64,000 nt of DNA, taken from positions 1-64,000 of the forward strand of contig NZ_RXNR01000021.1 in the NCBI RefSeq assembly GCF_003966145.1. The letters are read 5' to 3'. The translations under genes and the position numbers were made by a program. Positions 45,652-55,187 of this stretch are shown here, piece by piece (the stretch's first letter is position 1; each line of letters starts with the position of its first letter). The notes beneath the pieces were generated by a model that saw nothing but the letters and a program-made list of their open reading frames with translations, ran no database searches and was not told the DNA's origin. Source of the stretch: Lysinibacillus telephonicus (GTDB lineage: Bacteria; Bacillota; Bacilli; Bacillales_A; Planococcaceae).

Positions 45652-46443
45652 TTATTCTTCAGCTTTTAAACTAGCAATAAACTCAGCTAAAACTTGAAGT
45701 TCTTCATCAGTACCTGCAAATTGGCCACCTGGCATTGCACCACGACCATTTTTAATTACTTCTGCAACCTCTTCAGCTGTTAATTCGTTACCTAATAAAG
45801 GTGGTGCAGCTGAACCACCAGCCATATCTGTTCCGTGACATGCGATACAAGATTTACCTTGTTCACCAGTGAAGATTAAATAACCTTCAGCGTTTTCATC
45901 AAACTCAATATCAGCAACTGGTTCTTTAATTTCACCTTGTTTTGCAGCAGCTTCCCAGTCATGGTTTACAACAGATTCCCAAGTTAAATAAACCATTGAA
46001 GCAAGTGCCAATAACATAAACGCTGTTGGTAGTGGACGTTTAGAAGGACGACGTTCTGGTCCTTTGTCTAAGAATGGCATTAATGCTAATGCACCAATTG
46101 TTAAACCAGGAATAATAATTGCACCAATAACATTGTATGGACCTGATGCATAAGTGTATTTTAATAATTGGTACAAGAATAGGAAGTACCAGTCTGGTAA
46201 TGGAATATATGAAGCATTTGTTGGATCTGCCGGACCTTCAAGTGGTGAAGGGTGAGCGACAGTTAATAGTAAATATCCAATTAAGAAAACAGCACCAACC
46301 ATCCATTCTTTTAATAAGAAATCAGGCCAGAAAGCTTCTGTTTTACCTGGATACTCGGAATAATCTTTAGGCATATTCACCATACGATCATTAGCTTTAA
46401 CGCGTGAATCGCCTACGAATTTCATCCCTTTTCCGCGATGCAT
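45652..46443 (-). CDS. qcrC: Menaquinol:cytochrome c reductase, cytochrome b/c subunit
   Basis: 263 residues: an N-terminal part like cytochrome b6f subunit IV with three helices (about 48-65, 100-125, 140-157) and the quinone-site PLPDWYFLF motif. A fused cytochrome c domain carries CIACH (Cys199-His203) and axial Met239. This fusion is specific to the Bacillus-type bc complex. It carries electrons from menaquinol via haem c to oxidases. It follows qcrB in the operon. GGAGGGG precedes the ATG. Confidence 0.95.
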   Translation of the reverse strand: MHRGKGMKFVGDSRVKANDRMVNMPKDYSEYPGKTEAFWPDFLLKEWMVGAVFLIGYLLLTVAHPSPLEGPADPTNASYIPLPDWYFLFLYQLLKYTYASGPYNVIGAIIIPGLTIGALALMPFLDKGPERRPSKRPLPTAFMLLALASMVYLTWESVVNHDWEAAAKQGEIKEPVADIEFDENAEGYLIFTGEQGKSCIACHGTDMAGGSAAPPLLGNELTAEEVAEVIKNGRGAMPGGQFAGTDEELQVLAEFIASLKAEE

Positions 46444-46486
46444 AGTGTCCCCTCCTTTAGAAAAATCATAAAAAGTACGCGCTAAA

Positions 46487-47161
46487 TCATAGCGGTCCTG
46501 AAATACCTTGACGACGAATCATTATAAAGTGCGCTGCTAGCAATGCAAATAATGCTGCAGGTAAGAAGAATACATGAATTGCAAAGAAACGTGTCAACGT
46601 TTGAGCCCCTAAAATTGCAGAATCCCCAGCGAGTAAAACCTTAATAAGGTCACCGATAAATGGAACAGAGGCTGCAATTTCAATACCTACTTTTGTAGCA
46701 AATAATGCTTTCATGTCCCAAGGAAGTAAATATCCTGTGAAACCTAAACCTAACATTACGCAAAAGATTCCAACACCTACAATCCAGTTTAACTCACGAG
46801 GCTTTTTATAAGAACCTGTGAAGAACACACGAAGTGTATGTAAGAACATCATTACGATTACTAATGAAGCCCCCCAATGGTGCATACCGCGAACGATTTC
46901 ACCGAAAGCTACTTCGTTTTGTAAATAATAAACTGATTTCCAAGCATTCACTACGTCTGGCACATAATACATTGTTAAGAACATACCGGATAAAATCTGA
47001 ATTACTGTAATGAAGAATGTTAGACCGCCGAAACAGTATACGAATGCTGAAAAATGATGTGCAGGGTTAACGTGCTCTGGCACTTCGTGGTCGGCAATAT
47101 CACGCCAAATCGGAGTGATATCTAATCGCTCATCGACCCAATCATAAATTTTATTTAGCAC
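46487..47161 (-). CDS. qcrB: Menaquinol:cytochrome c reductase, cytochrome b subunit
   Basis: 224 residues, b6-type with four helices and the two histidine pairs for b haems (GMHHWGAS, and FAIHVFFLP with further His). Cys43 (FVYCFGG) matches the cysteine that binds an extra haem covalently in Bacillus b6 proteins. It forms the membrane core of the complex with QcrC and the Rieske protein. GGGGGTAG lies upstream of the ATG, 21 bases after qcrA. Confidence 0.96.
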   Translation of the reverse strand: MLNKIYDWVDERLDITPIWRDIADHEVPEHVNPAHHFSAFVYCFGGLTFFITVIQILSGMFLTMYYVPDVVNAWKSVYYLQNEVAFGEIVRGMHHWGASLVIVMMFLHTLRVFFTGSYKKPRELNWIVGVGIFCVMLGLGFTGYLLPWDMKALFATKVGIEIAASVPFIGDLIKVLLAGDSAILGAQTLTRFFAIHVFFLPAALFALLAAHFIMIRRQGISGPL

Positions 47162-47182
47162 TATTGTCTACCCCCTAACTAA

Positions 47183-47686
47183 TTAAACTAAAGTATTTGG
47201 CATTTTTTTCCCAAGCAATAAAAATCCATCTTTTTCTGATACTTCATACTCGTCCAATGGACCTGTAGGTGGTGTTCCTGGAACGTTTTTACCTGTTTTC
47301 TCATAACGTCCACCATGGCAAGCACAGAAGAATTGATCTGGGTGAGCTGAATCCCCTGCCCAGTTTACAGTACAACCTAAATGTTTACATACTGGTGAAA
47401 GAGCTACGATAGTATCTCCACTTTTATACACCCATGCTGCTTCAGTTACATCAGATTTGTACCAAGCATCTACTTGTTCGAATGTAAAATCAACTTTAAT
47501 AGGCTCTTCCGTAATATCTGCAATTTTTTGGCTAGTCTGTACAAAATCTCCAGCAGCTTTTGTTTGTAATGCTGGATCGATTGCAAAGCGAATCATTGGC
47601 ATTAACATACCAGCAGCCATAAATCCACCAACACCTGTTAAAGTGTAGTTTAGAAATTGACGTCTTGAAACTCGATTATTACTCAT
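47183..47686 (-). CDS. qcrA: Menaquinol:cytochrome c reductase, Rieske iron-sulfur subunit
   Basis: 167 residues. A twin-arginine-type start (SRRQFLNYTLTG) precedes one membrane helix. The 2Fe-2S Rieske motifs are CKHLGC and CACHGG, both complete, near residues 117 and 136. It accepts electrons from menaquinol at the outer face of the membrane. It is first in the qcrABC operon with a sigma-A promoter at 47760-47788 and ribosome site AGGGGGG. Confidence 0.96.
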   Translation of the reverse strand: MSNNRVSRRQFLNYTLTGVGGFMAAGMLMPMIRFAIDPALQTKAAGDFVQTSQKIADITEEPIKVDFTFEQVDAWYKSDVTEAAWVYKSGDTIVALSPVCKHLGCTVNWAGDSAHPDQFFCACHGGRYEKTGKNVPGTPPTGPLDEYEVSEKDGFLLLGKKMPNTLV

Positions 47687-47759
47687 CCTTTTCCCCCCTC
47701 TAACTAAAAGGTCAGTCCAACGGACATACTTTTACTAATAGTAATACTAGGACATTTCT

Positions 47760-47788
47760 ATGATATATCAATAAAATAGGTTGGTCAA
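47760..47788 (-). promoter_or_regulatory. Promoter of qcrABC
   Basis: Minus-strand TTGACC (47783-47788) and TATCAT (47760-47765) are 17 bp apart. The predicted start is about 65 bases before qcrA. Confidence 0.65.
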
Positions 47789-47839
47789 TATTGCATTCAG
47801 ATGAATCGACAAGTTTGTGAACATTTCATGAAACAATTT

Positions 47840-48289
47840 CTATACTTGTGTCCATTTGGAAGAAAGTATAGGAATTACTAGTTTCAATTGATCTTCAAGC
47901 ACCTTTTTTTTCACTTCTCTATCCATTGATTCTAATGGAATTGACGGCAACCAAATAACATCAATTTCATCGCCCAAGCTTGTCCAAAAATGATCGCAAG
48001 TTATAAATAAAACATGCTTAAATCCTACCTTTTGTAATTCCTCTTTAAGCAATGAAACCGATAATCCACCCCTGGTCCCCTCAGTATAGGAAAAAGGAGG
48101 CATTAGCATTAACCTCCCTTTAAATTGTTGTTCGATAAAAGAAGTAAGAGACATTAGAAACTCTGTTGATGAACTGCTTTGTACAATGCCTGCTTCACTG
48201 AGGTTAATCGAAAGTAATGGAACAATTGCTGTATCGATATATTCCTTTTGTGATTGAAATTGTTGAACATCCTTAGCATTAAAAAACAT
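47840..48289 (-). CDS. ypiF: YpiF family protein (DUF2487)
   Basis: 149 residues from ATG at 48287-48289, chosen because GGAGGAG is 5 bases upstream and the length agrees with B. subtilis YpiF (about 147); a start 13 codons earlier has no site. It has an alpha/beta pattern with PPFSYTEGTRGG and a conserved LFITCDHFWTS stretch. Function unknown. It lies between ypiB and qcrA as in B. subtilis, but with a separate qcr promoter. Confidence 0.8.
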   Translation of the reverse strand: MFFNAKDVQQFQSQKEYIDTAIVPLLSINLSEAGIVQSSSSTEFLMSLTSFIEQQFKGRLMLMPPFSYTEGTRGGLSVSLLKEELQKVGFKHVLFITCDHFWTSLGDEIDVIWLPSIPLESMDREVKKKVLEDQLKLVIPILSSKWTQV

Positions 48290-48435
48290 TAATTCTCCTC
48301 CATATATATCAATATTTACTATTGCCAAAAAACAATAAAATTTAACATGTTAAATTTACACTCATATGTATATATTACCAACTTCAAAATGGTAATGGCT
48401 ATTTTATAAAATATACAAAATTATCCGAATAAATG

Positions 48436-48472
48436 AATCTCATTCAGTCGCTAGTTTCGACCGAATGAGATT
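48436..48472. terminator. Hairpin terminator after ypiB
   Basis: AATCTCATTCAGTCG (48436-48450) pairs with CGACCGAATGAGATT (48458-48472), one mismatch. A T6 follows on the plus strand; the minus side is only T-rich. It starts 2 bases past the ypiB stop. Confidence 0.65.
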
Positions 48473-48474
48473 TT

Positions 48475-49032
48475 TTAAATATTTTTTGATGTCTGTTTTA
48501 ATGCTTGCAGCAAGTTGGATAGCTTATAAAATCTCTCTTTATCCCCTTTATCTAATGCATCATCAATTTCCTTTAGAAGCTTTTCTTCTTGAAACGCTAG
48601 CATACTGTTATTTAACATTTCTTCTGCAATAAGCCGATCCTTTTCACTAATATGAAGATATTTAGGCATATAAGGATTTTCCTCTAATACAGCTAAATAT
48701 TGTTGACTCGGTGGTATATTTGGAAAATTTAATTGAATATACATACTATCATTTGGGTGTAGTCTTAAATCATGAAAGGATTTTTCCGCATCACTCGTCA
48801 TAATATTTTCTTTGTAAAAACGAAAGGGTACACCGTTGGAATCGACGGATGACATAACGATTGCCCGTGGACAATAATGTGCTTCTTCAACGAAGTGAAT
48901 ATTTTCAAGTAAATTATCATTACTTAATAAATAATTCAAAATCCAAACGCACTCTCTTCTTTTCAATTGGAAATTTTTAAGGAACCACCGAACAAACGTT
49001 TTTTTATCAATAATCGGAACGGAAGAAGTCAT
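48475..49032 (-). CDS. ypiB: YpiB family protein (UPF0302)
   Basis: 185 residues, near B. subtilis YpiB (about 179). The N-terminal [20 protein letters not shown] and WILNYL segments are the family's hallmark, and the C-terminus is charged and helical ([18 protein letters not shown]). In relatives ypiA and ypiB lie together upstream of qcrABC. The function is not established. GGAGGGAT precedes the ATG. Confidence 0.85.
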   Translation of the reverse strand: MTSSVPIIDKKTFVRWFLKNFQLKRRECVWILNYLLSNDNLLENIHFVEEAHYCPRAIVMSSVDSNGVPFRFYKENIMTSDAEKSFHDLRLHPNDSMYIQLNFPNIPPSQQYLAVLEENPYMPKYLHISEKDRLIAEEMLNNSMLAFQEEKLLKEIDDALDKGDKERFYKLSNLLQALKQTSKNI

Positions 49033-49087
49033 TAGCTATCCCTCCTTTTGTCTAGCTATGGTGATACACCCTCAAAGTCGGTTCAAT

Positions 49088-49156
49088 CCACAGTCAAAAA
49101 ATAAGATTGCGTTTCCTTGACTGCGGAACGAAAGCAGCTTGCCTGAGGCAACAAGC
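49088..49156. other. Paired inverted repeats between ypiA and ypiB
   Basis: CCACAGTCAA (49088-49097) and TTGACTGCGG (49117-49126) form an imperfect stem. GCTTGCC (49137-49143) and GGCAACAAGC (49147-49156) form a second one. Neither is followed by a clean T-run on the minus strand. They may modulate ypiA-ypiB mRNA or be remains of a repeat. Confidence 0.4.
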
Positions 49157-49171
49157 ACCTCCGTTTTTTTC

Positions 49172-50428
49172 TTATTCAAGAGTATAAAGCAAATCTAACC
49201 ACTGTTGCTCTGTAGGCTGCAGTTCGATTAATCGGTTTACAATCGTTCTTGCTTCATTTCGTTTACCATCTTCTATTAAGAAGTAACAATATTTTCCTAA
49301 AAACGACGGATCATCTTTAAAATCATTATATGCTAGCTTATAAATTTCGTATGCGCGTTCATACTGCTCATCTTTCGAATATGCCTCTGCAACGAATGGA
49401 TATAGCGCGCTCCAATCAAAATCATCCCTTTTTAAATTTTCATATAAATCTATAATATCCTCATATCGCTCTTCATTTGCATAAATTGACATTAAAATTA
49501 AAATTGCTTCCATATATTCTGTATCTAATGCAATTGCTTGCTGTAAATAGTCCACCGCTTCTTGAGGAAGACTATTTTTTAATGCCATCTTGCCTGCGAA
49601 TAAGTAAAAGGATTTATCATATTCATCCCGTCTTAACCCTTCTTTAATAACGCTGTATGCCTTTTTATTGTCTTCAATCATGGCATAGCTTTCGGCCAAT
49701 AATAAATATGCACTAAAATAATCCGGATCAAGTTCTTTTAAATCTTCTAGTTGTTTAATTGCTAGCTCATACTTTTCTGACTGAAATGCTGCATAACCGG
49801 AACCAAAAAGTAAATCAGGTGTAACGCTCTCCTCAAGAGCTTCCATATAATAATCAAGTGCAGTTTCATACCCTCCACCTGAACGGTAAACTTCAGCAAG
49901 TCGCTCTGCTAAAACTACTCCCGCAATCGTTTTGTTTTTTTCATGTAATTCCTCGTAAATGCGTACAGCCTCTGTGAAACGACCCGTTTCAAATAAAAGC
50001 TCTGCTTTTGCAAATTGTAATAATGATTCATTTGGTAGCAGTTGTAATGCTTCATTAATACGCTGCTCTGCAACTTCGTACAAGCCTTGCATTTGATAAT
50101 AATCTGCTAATAAAAGAAGACTCTGCGGATATTCGGGCGATTCTGAATCAATCCCCATCAGCAATGCAAGTGCCTCATCTTCATCGCCTAGTTCAATTAA
50201 GACTGATGCTCGGTCAATTGACAACTGTGCTTCATCAGGAAAGAGGAATTGTAAATGTTCATAAACGCGGTTTGCTTCATTTAAAAAACCAAATTGCATA
50301 AATAAATCCGCAATTTCATATTGAACTTCGGGTTGTTCGTTTAATAGAAAGGATTCTAAAAAATTATTAATTTGCTGCAAGTCTCCATTTTGTATAGCTT
50401 GTATCATTTCATTTGTCGTATTTGTCAA
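49172..50428 (-). CDS. ypiA: Tetratricopeptide repeat protein YpiA
   Basis: 418 residues from TTG at 50426-50428, preferred because AAGGTGAG is just upstream and the size agrees with B. subtilis YpiA (about 423); longer frames have no site. About ten TPR-like helix pairs with A/G-x-x-Y/L-A patterns (for example EANRVYEHL, VAEQRINEALQLLP, EAVDYLQQAIALD) run through nearly the whole protein. TPR proteins are scaffolds; no partner is known. No signal or membrane segment. Confidence 0.85.
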   Translation of the reverse strand: MTNTTNEMIQAIQNGDLQQINNFLESFLLNEQPEVQYEIADLFMQFGFLNEANRVYEHLQFLFPDEAQLSIDRASVLIELGDEDEALALLMGIDSESPEYPQSLLLLADYYQMQGLYEVAEQRINEALQLLPNESLLQFAKAELLFETGRFTEAVRIYEELHEKNKTIAGVVLAERLAEVYRSGGGYETALDYYMEALEESVTPDLLFGSGYAAFQSEKYELAIKQLEDLKELDPDYFSAYLLLAESYAMIEDNKKAYSVIKEGLRRDEYDKSFYLFAGKMALKNSLPQEAVDYLQQAIALDTEYMEAILILMSIYANEERYEDIIDLYENLKRDDFDWSALYPFVAEAYSKDEQYERAYEIYKLAYNDFKDDPSFLGKYCYFLIEDGKRNEARTIVNRLIELQPTEQQWLDLLYTLE

Positions 50429-50598
50429 ATTGCTCACCTTTTTATTCAGAGTCATTACTATGCTACATGACTTAACTAACAAAAAACAAGGAAAAGGAAC
50501 TGTTTTATTCAAATTAGAAGAGAGTTAATTACAGTAACAATCAGAAAAAATTTTTTCATCATTTATAGATAACCATTAAAAATAAATGTAAAGCAAAC

Positions 50599-50640
50599 TT
50601 GATATACTGTAAAATCAATTTTACTATAAGTAAAGAATAG
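50599..50640 (+). promoter_or_regulatory. Promoter and possible operator of the XRE-membrane protein pair
   Basis: TTGATA (50599-50604) and TACTAT (50622-50627) are 17 bp apart. Overlapping the -10 are GTAAAA-TCAA-TTTTAC and TTACT-ATA-AGTAA inverted repeats (50609-50633), well placed for autorepression by the XRE protein. Confidence 0.55.
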
Positions 50641-50670
50641 TTAACCTACAATAGGTGGTGTAATTTAATT

Positions 50671-50886
50671 TTGGATGTAAAAAATATTGTTTTATCAAAT
50701 CGACTTCATGTTTTAAGGGCAGAACATAAAATGACCCAAAAGGATTTAGCTGAAAAAGTTGGTGTTAGTCGGCAAACTATTATTTCTATTGAAAAAGGAA
50801 ATTATACTCCTTCACTTTTGCTAGCCTATCAAATTGCAAAAACTTTTGGTAAAACGATTGAAGAAGTATTTACTTTTGAGGAATAA
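50671..50886 (+). CDS. Small XRE/Cro-type transcriptional regulator
   Basis: 71 residues from a TTG start with AGGTGGTG about 11 bases upstream. It is almost entirely one helix-turn-helix: LRAEHKMTQKDLAEKVGVSR is followed by QTIISIEKGNYTPSL and a C-terminal helix ending EEVFTFEE. Stand-alone regulators of this kind often pair with a membrane protein in the same operon. The next gene begins 19 bases after its stop and is such a protein. Confidence 0.85.
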   Translation: MDVKNIVLSNRLHVLRAEHKMTQKDLAEKVGVSRQTIISIEKGNYTPSLLLAYQIAKTFGKTIEEVFTFEE

Positions 50887-50905
50887 AAATATAGGAGGAA
50901 GTAAG

Positions 50906-51310
50906 ATGATAAATAGAAACAGAACATTTGGGTATGTAGTAATTTTAGTAGTAGGTGGATTGTTGTTTGTTCCTTCAATAATATTAGAAAAAATCGATTC
51001 TTTTTGGGGAGGATTAGGTGCCGCATTAGGAATTCTTGCGATCGTACGTTTGCTGCAAGTAGCTCGTATAAACAAAAATAAGAATTATGCTAAAAAATGG
51101 AGCACTAATAATAATGACGAAAGAATTATCCATATTTCAACTGAAGCCCGCTCGAGAACTTTCTATTTTACTGTAATTATTGAAGGAATACTAATCGTAT
51201 TATTCACTGCACTAAATATGATGGAACTTGTTAAGGTTTTAATTTGTTTAATTACGGGACAGTTAATGATTTATTGCTTCATGTTCTATGCTCTTAGAAG
51301 TAAATATTAA
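50906..51310 (+). CDS. Four-helix membrane protein paired with XRE regulator
   Basis: 134 residues from ATG at 50906, with TAGGAGGAAG upstream; a longer frame starting inside the regulator lacks support. Four hydrophobic segments lie at about 6-27, 34-55, 85-105 and 110-131, with a charged loop (KNYAKKWSTNNNDERIIHIS) between the second and third. I do not recognise the family. The pairing resembles regulator plus small membrane protein operons in Firmicutes, whose role is usually unknown. A terminator follows at 51377. Confidence 0.75.
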   Translation: MINRNRTFGYVVILVVGGLLFVPSIILEKIDSFWGGLGAALGILAIVRLLQVARINKNKNYAKKWSTNNNDERIIHISTEARSRTFYFTVIIEGILIVLFTALNMMELVKVLICLITGQLMIYCFMFYALRSKY

Positions 51311-51376
51311 TCTCTCAATACTACTGTAACATTAAAATGGTCATTTAAAACTTTTGGCTAATTATTATATGCATGT

Positions 51377-51419
51377 AAGATGGCTCTAGTTTCCTACTTG
51401 AGCTGAAGCCATCTTTTTT
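51377..51419 (+). terminator. Terminator of the XRE-membrane pair
   Basis: AAGATGGCT (51377-51385) pairs with AGCCATCTT (51407-51415), with a run of T after it. Confidence 0.75.
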
Positions 51420-51512
51420 AAACTCCAGTTTCAACACCGTTTCAAAAATACCTTCATTCATTTTGATTTAAATTTCCTCCTTTCTTTTTAAGGAATTTGG
51501 TTTTGTGAAAAT

Positions 51513-51558
51513 AAAAAAGACCCCAAACAGATTCACTATTTGAAGTATCTATTTGGGA
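51513..51558 (-). terminator. Terminator of the aro operon
   Basis: CCCCAAACAGAT (51521-51532) pairs with ATCTATTTGGGA (51547-51558) with two mismatches or G-U pairs. T6 follows on the minus strand, 65 bases past the aroA stop. Confidence 0.75.
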
Positions 51559-51622
51559 TGCTTTTTCTGCACTTTTGATATTTTTCTTAATAAAATAATG
51601 GTTAACTATAGACGATTTGAAT

Positions 51623-52918
51623 TTATTTTATCAAAAGCTCCTCCACATGTTCAAAAAAAGTTGGATATGAAACTGCAATACATTCTGCATCATCAATTTC
51701 AATAGGTGAAGAAGAGATTAAAGCAGCGATGGCAGACATCATACCGATCCGATGATCTCCGTATGTTTTTAAATTAGCTCCACGTAAATTTGTCGGACCC
51801 TGAATAATCATACCATCATTAGTTGCTTCAATATTCGCACCTAGCTTTTTCAATTCAGTTACAACTGCAGTAATACGGTCAGTTTCCTTTACTTTTAGTT
51901 CTTCTGCATTACGAATGACAGTCGTCCCTTCTGCTTGAGTGGCTAAAAGTGCAATAATCGGAATTTCATCAATTAGTCGAGGGATAATATCCCCTTCTAT
52001 TGTAATTGCCTGAAGCTGAGATGACTTAATTGAAATTGTTGCAGTTGGCTCTGATGCATTTTCGTCTTCAACTTGAACAGACATGTCTGCTCCCATTTTT
52101 TCAAGAACTTCAATTATTCCAGCTCGTGTAGGATTTACTCCAACATTTTTCATTTCGATACTACTATTCGGAACGATTGCACCTGCAACTAAAAAGAATG
52201 CAGCTGATGAAATATCACCTGGAACATCAACATGGGTCGCTTTAAGTTGTTGCCCGCCCTTAAATGATACAACTCCATCTTGAACGTCAATAATTGCTCC
52301 AAATTGCCTTAACATACGTTCTGTATGATCTCGAGATACCTCTTGTTCCCTAACAATTGTTGTCCCTTCTGCTCGAAGACCTGCAAGTAAAATTGCTGAT
52401 TTTACTTGAGCACTTGCAACAGGCATCGTATAATCAATCGCAGTTAATTGGGTGCCTTGAATTGCTAACGGGGTAAACTGTCCATTGTCACGACCAGAAA
52501 TTTTAGCTCCCATTAATCGGAGTGGATCTGCTACTCGACGCATTGGACGTCTTCCTATCGACGCATCGCCTGTCATTACGGTATGTAATTTTGTACCTGA
52601 TAAAATACCGAGCATTAACCTTGTTGTAGTACCTGAATTTCCTGTATAAAGGACCTCTTTAGGCTCTTCCCAAGAATCCATTCCAGCACTATTAATTGTT
52701 ACGTTTGTTCCGTCCACTTCAATTTCTACTCCAAGTTTACGAAAACAGTCGATTGTACTTAAACAATCATCTCCTAGGAGAAAACCACTTACTGTCGTTT
52801 TTCCCTTCGCTATCGAACCGAACATTACTGAGCGATGTGAAATGGATTTATCGCCTGGAACAGTAATCGTTCCTTGCAGGCTAACATTTTTATAATCTAA
52901 TTTTTTTGCAGAAGACAT
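51623..52918 (-). CDS. aroA: 3-phosphoshikimate 1-carboxyvinyltransferase (EPSP synthase)
   Basis: 431 residues from ATG at 52916-52918, chosen because AAGGAGA precedes it and the family start ([10 protein letters not shown], about 21-30) fits; a longer frame overlaps tyrA. Other motifs: [10 protein letters not shown] (about 93-102), [10 protein letters not shown] and the EIPIIALLA region. The GNSGTTTR form suggests a class II enzyme. It forms EPSP from shikimate 3-phosphate and phosphoenolpyruvate. Last gene of the operon; this gene is called aroE in older B. subtilis work. Confidence 0.96.
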   Translation of the reverse strand: MSSAKKLDYKNVSLQGTITVPGDKSISHRSVMFGSIAKGKTTVSGFLLGDDCLSTIDCFRKLGVEIEVDGTNVTINSAGMDSWEEPKEVLYTGNSGTTTRLMLGILSGTKLHTVMTGDASIGRRPMRRVADPLRLMGAKISGRDNGQFTPLAIQGTQLTAIDYTMPVASAQVKSAILLAGLRAEGTTIVREQEVSRDHTERMLRQFGAIIDVQDGVVSFKGGQQLKATHVDVPGDISSAAFFLVAGAIVPNSSIEMKNVGVNPTRAGIIEVLEKMGADMSVQVEDENASEPTATISIKSSQLQAITIEGDIIPRLIDEIPIIALLATQAEGTTVIRNAEELKVKETDRITAVVTELKKLGANIEATNDGMIIQGPTNLRGANLKTYGDHRIGMMSAIAALISSSPIEIDDAECIAVSYPTFFEHVEELLIK

Positions 52919-52961
52919 TTGGCAAGTTCTCCTTTCAAAAAGCAAAACCCTTTTGAAATAT

Positions 52962-54059
52962 TTATGAGATATACATTTCAAAATTTGTACGCTTGCTAAT
53001 ACAATTTTTAGCTTTTTCACGATCATCGGCATTTTGGAAGCTTATCACTAATATACCGAAAACATCTTCTCGCGCCTCGACAACGCGAATATTTGTAATA
53101 CTAATTTTTTCTTCAGCTAAATATCTAGTTATTTGAGAGATTACACCAGGATAATCTGGAATATCTACATATAAATCGTAAGTAGTATAGAATGCCCCCG
53201 TTGTAATTGGCAGTTCATCACGAACTTGTTTTGCAACCGCAAAATATTGCTCTATAGACTCTTCATCATTATTTAATAATAGAGTCTTTACACGATTCAT
53301 TTCATTGAGCCAGGAATCTAATTGTCCAATCAATTCTTGACGATTTTGCTGGACAATATCCTTCCACATAATCGGGTTAGAGGAAGCAATTCGTGTAATA
53401 TCGCGGAAACCACCTGCAGCAAGCAATCTTGTCATCGGATGTTGCTTCTGCTCAATATCTAGTTGATGTACGAGTGATGCTGCAACAATATGAGGGAAGT
53501 GGCTGACAACAGCCGTCATATGATCATGTTCAATTGCATCAACCTTCACAACTTTTGCTAGCGTAAATTTTAATAGTTGTTCAAGTTCGTTTACTTTTTG
53601 TTCATCTTCATCTTTCAATGGCGTCAACATATAATAAGCATTTTCAAATAAATGAGGTTTAGCTGCACGAACCCCACTTTTATGAGAGCCTGCCATTGGA
53701 TGACCGCCAATAAACGAAATACCATACTCTCGAAGTTCAACAGCCTTTTCCATGATCAACCCTTTTGTGCTTCCTGTATCTGTCACAATAACATCCTTTT
53801 TTAAAGGCCATTGCTTTAATCGCTCCAACCATTCAAGGGTTGCATTTACGGGAGTACCAAATATAATGACATCGGCTATGCTTGCTGTTTTAATGACATC
53901 ATCAACAATTTCATCAACAATATTCAATGATTCAGCAAGTTCTCTCGTTTTTTCAAATATATCGTAGCCGAATACTTTCGTATTAGGGGCTTTTTGACAA
54001 GAAAGTGCGATTGAGCCCCCGATTAAACCAAGTCCAATGACAAAGACGTTCCGTGTCAT
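52962..54059 (-). CDS. tyrA: Prephenate dehydrogenase
   Basis: 365 residues. The NAD-binding motif [11 protein letters not shown] is at 9-19, the [12 protein letters not shown] substrate loop at about 119-130, and a C-terminal ACT regulatory domain (about 295-365) begins with [12 protein letters not shown]. The enzyme turns prephenate into 4-hydroxyphenylpyruvate for tyrosine, and the ACT domain suggests feedback control. It overlaps hisC by 4 bases (ATGA). Confidence 0.95.
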   Translation of the reverse strand: MTRNVFVIGLGLIGGSIALSCQKAPNTKVFGYDIFEKTRELAESLNIVDEIVDDVIKTASIADVIIFGTPVNATLEWLERLKQWPLKKDVIVTDTGSTKGLIMEKAVELREYGISFIGGHPMAGSHKSGVRAAKPHLFENAYYMLTPLKDEDEQKVNELEQLLKFTLAKVVKVDAIEHDHMTAVVSHFPHIVAASLVHQLDIEQKQHPMTRLLAAGGFRDITRIASSNPIMWKDIVQQNRQELIGQLDSWLNEMNRVKTLLLNNDEESIEQYFAVAKQVRDELPITTGAFYTTYDLYVDIPDYPGVISQITRYLAEEKISITNIRVVEAREDVFGILVISFQNADDREKAKNCISKRTNFEMYIS

Positions 54060-55156
54060 GCAAATACTCCTTGCTCAGTTAACACTTCTTCTAGTAATGC
54101 TAAGAACTTGCTATTTTGTTCTTCTGTGCCGATTGTTACACGGATGAATCCAGGAGAACTTAATGCATTACCACTTCGAATAATAAAGCCGCGTTTCAAC
54201 ATTTCTTGGAAAACAACATCACTATCAGCTTTTACCTCAAATAATATAAAGTTTGTTTGTGAAGGATAGTATTTTAAGCCGTGTTTCTCACAAAACTCAA
54301 CATATTGTTTTCTACCAATTTCATTTTTCTCTTTACATTCTTTTATAAATTGTTGATCTTGAAGAGCAATGATTGCAACCTTATGGCTTAATACCGTGTT
54401 ATTAAATGGCGGACGAACTGGATCAAGCTTCGCAATTACTTCTTCTTGCGCCACTGCATAGCCAACTCGGAATGAAGCTAAACCGTATGCTTTTGAAAAC
54501 GTACGCATAATAATAACATTTGAATATTCATTTATATAATGTAGCGTATCTTTGTATTCCGGTGCATCGATATATTCAAAATAAGCTTCATCTAGTACAA
54601 CTAGCACTTCAGAAGGCACTTTCTTTAAGAAATTTTGAAGCTCATCATCGCTAACAATAGTTCCTGTTGGATTATTTGGATTACATACCCATACAACAGA
54701 TGTATTTTCATCGATAGCCTCCAACAATGCATCTAAGTCGTGTTTCCCATCAGTTAAAGGTACTTTGCGCACTTCAGCACCTTCGATTTCAGCATTATGG
54801 CTATATTGTGAGAAAGAAGGGTCCGCCATAACAGTATTTACTCCAGGATATAGCAATGCACGAGTAACAATCGCGATTAAATCGTCGGATCCATTACCGA
54901 ATAGTAATTGCGACTCCTTAACCCCAAGATGGTTAGCTACTGCAGTACGAAGAGATTGCGCATACCCGTCAGGATAAATAGCGTGATTTGTAGAATCAGA
55001 TTGTAAGAACTCTTTTACTTTTGGTGAGTAACCATATGGATTTTCATTTGATGCAAGTTTTATAACTTCATCTAATCCAAACTCCTTTTTTACTTCTTCG
55101 ATTGGTTTCCCTGGTTGGTATGCTTTCATTCCATTAATTTGTTGTTTCCATTTCAC
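54056..55156 (-). CDS. hisC: Histidinol-phosphate / aromatic aminotransferase
   Basis: 366 residues from GTG at 55154-55156: GAGGAG is 9 bases upstream, and the resulting MKWKQQINGMKAYQPGKPI aligns with the B. subtilis start. The ATG 9 bases earlier abuts the ribosome site. PLP motifs: ASNENPYG, CNPNNPTG and the lysine in TFSKAYGLASFRVGYA. In Bacillus this enzyme serves both histidine and the last step of tyrosine/phenylalanine synthesis, hence its place beside tyrA. Here it follows aroH directly; trp genes are absent. Confidence 0.93.
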   Translation of the reverse strand: MKWKQQINGMKAYQPGKPIEEVKKEFGLDEVIKLASNENPYGYSPKVKEFLQSDSTNHAIYPDGYAQSLRTAVANHLGVKESQLLFGNGSDDLIAIVTRALLYPGVNTVMADPSFSQYSHNAEIEGAEVRKVPLTDGKHDLDALLEAIDENTSVVWVCNPNNPTGTIVSDDELQNFLKKVPSEVLVVLDEAYFEYIDAPEYKDTLHYINEYSNVIIMRTFSKAYGLASFRVGYAVAQEEVIAKLDPVRPPFNNTVLSHKVAIIALQDQQFIKECKEKNEIGRKQYVEFCEKHGLKYYPSQTNFILFEVKADSDVVFQEMLKRGFIIRSGNALSSPGFIRVTIGTEEQNSKFLALLEEVLTEQGVFA

Positions 55157-55187
55157 GTTCAACATCTCCTCTTAAACCGGTAATCTA

